From Rhizobiales bacterium 62-17 (GTDB taxonomy: Bacteria > Pseudomonadota > Alphaproteobacteria > Rhizobiales > Beijerinckiaceae), in NCBI GenBank assembly GCA_001898965.1, contig MKVW01000001.1:928317-992316 (forward strand): a stretch of 64,000 bases of DNA, given 5' to 3'. How positions within the stretch are numbered: position 1 is the first letter of the stretch; the number at the start of each line of letters is the position of its first letter. The position numbers and the translations under genes were made by a program. The notes under the pieces were generated by a model. It was not told where the DNA came from and made no database searches. It worked only from the letters and a program-made list of their open reading frames with translations. Below, in pieces: positions 63,418-64,000 of this stretch.

Positions 63418-64000
63418 TTATGGCCTCAACCAGGTGTTGATCTCAGCTTCGGCTTCGGCGAGGCGGCCAACATCCGTGCTCGCCCAAGCGACGTAACCGT
63501 CAGGCCGCACTAGCAAGGCTTTGACCCCGTCCAGCTCCGGCGGCACACGGCCGAGGCGCACGCGATGGACGACGAGAGGACGTCCCGCGACGGCAAGCGC
63601 GTCGAACTGGCGGCTGTAGCCTTCGAGATCGAGCAGCACGAACTGGCGGTCGCGCAGCAGTTCGGTGACATGCATCGAATGTCCGTCGCGCATCGTCACA
63701 TCGGCGTCCGGGCAACGTTCCCCAGTCAGCGGGTGGCTGCCGGGCGCGCTTGGATAGGGCGCTTCAAGGCCGGAGAGTTCGCGCACCAATTTGCGCTGCA
63801 CGTCGGGCAGGGGAATGAAGTGCTCGCTCATGCGCCGCTTCAGGGCCACGCCTTCCGGCCCGAAATTGAATTGCAGCACGCATTGCGCTTTCACGCTTTC
63901 GAGCAGCGCATGCATCACGGGCAGTCGCTCACTGTCGTAACTGTCGAGCGTGCGCTCGTCGGCGAGCCCTTTGACCACATGGGCCAGTTTCCAGCCGAGG
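63418..64000 (-). CDS. FAD-dependent aromatic monooxygenase, 5' part missing (partial)
   Basis: The C-terminal 194 or so codons, open to the window edge. The most upstream visible codons read LGWKLAHVVKGLADERTLDSYDSERLPV, matching the conserved NLGWKLA and DSYExER segments that follow the FAD-binding motif of the phenol hydroxylase-type family. The end carries a thioredoxin-like domain (FVLLDLEGYSRQFDALAVAG and KALLVRPDGYVAW). It is the first visible gene of the minus-strand operon with the amidohydrolase and the other monooxygenase. Its N-terminal half lies beyond base 64000. Confidence 0.87.
   Translation of the reverse strand, partial: LGWKLAHVVKGLADERTLDSYDSERLPVMHALLESVKAQCVLQFNFGPEGVALKRRMSEHFIPLPDVQRKLVRELSGLEAPYPSAPGSHPLTGERCPDADVTMRDGHSMHVTELLRDRQFVLLDLEGYSRQFDALAVAGRPLVVHRVRLGRVPPELDGVKALLVRPDGYVAWASTDVGRLAEAEAEINTWLRP

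Overview
The window is GC-rich, densely coding alphaproteobacterial chromosome. The run dgt(end)–argS–SPOR protein–nagZ–scpA–scpB–tatABC, followed further on by an alanine/DAP-type aminotransferase–hom–glpX block, is the arrangement expected of Hyphomicrobiales (Rhizobiales). Type 2 ArgC, class I PhaC, XdhABC and three orphan Bug/TctC-type binding proteins fit the same group. I cannot name the genus. No transposase, integrase, phage gene, tRNA, rRNA or CRISPR array was seen, so this looks like stable chromosome with catabolic gene sets between housekeeping blocks.

Layout. 1–9.98 kb: housekeeping (dGTPase end, YihY/BrkB membrane protein, argS, division-type SPOR protein, nagZ, condensin partners scpA/scpB, tatABC). 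10–13.4 kb: a TPR lipoprotein-like exported protein and an exopolysaccharide-initiating sugar transferase on the minus strand, then rplM–rpsI. 13.5–17.5 kb: an ECF41-type sigma factor divergent from an MHS-family transporter and an NDH-2-like flavoprotein, with matching ECF41-type promoter motifs in both directions. 17.7–29.7 kb: an exported protein of unknown function, argC, a fumarylacetoacetate-hydrolase-family enzyme, a FadL-type porin, a maltose-type acetyltransferase, phaC, a small exported protein, an aminotransferase, hom and glpX.

29.8–40.1 kb is an acyl-CoA degradation region: two adjacent acyl-CoA dehydrogenases, an outer-membrane protein, an enoyl-CoA hydratase/thiolase-like/DUF35 operon and an NDP-forming acyl-CoA synthetase, flanked by two Bug-type binding proteins. 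40.2–45.6 kb is an aromatic catabolism region: LigAB extradiol dioxygenase (LigB carries a histone-H1-like basic tail), a flavin-dependent LLM oxidoreductase, a LigF-like glutathione transferase, a gentisate-dioxygenase-like bicupin and an SDR. Then come sodB and, at 46.8–49.5 kb, a four-gene phospholipid cassette (acyltransferase, CdsA, small membrane protein, CDP-alcohol transferase with a substituted active-site motif).

49.5–57.3 kb holds xdhABC and, divergently, an orphan CoxL-type molybdenum hydroxylase subunit with a VOC protein. 57.4–64 kb has a free-standing SET-domain protein and a MarR-linked catabolic cluster: RidA/CnbZ-like protein, Bug-type binding protein, two FAD monooxygenases and an amidohydrolase. 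The enzyme set suggests hydroxylation, deamination and ring opening of an amino- or N-heteroaromatic compound, but the substrate cannot be read from sequence. The strongest candidates for something undescribed are the ECF41 regulon, the LigB basic tail, the MarR cluster and the thiolase-like/DUF35 pair.
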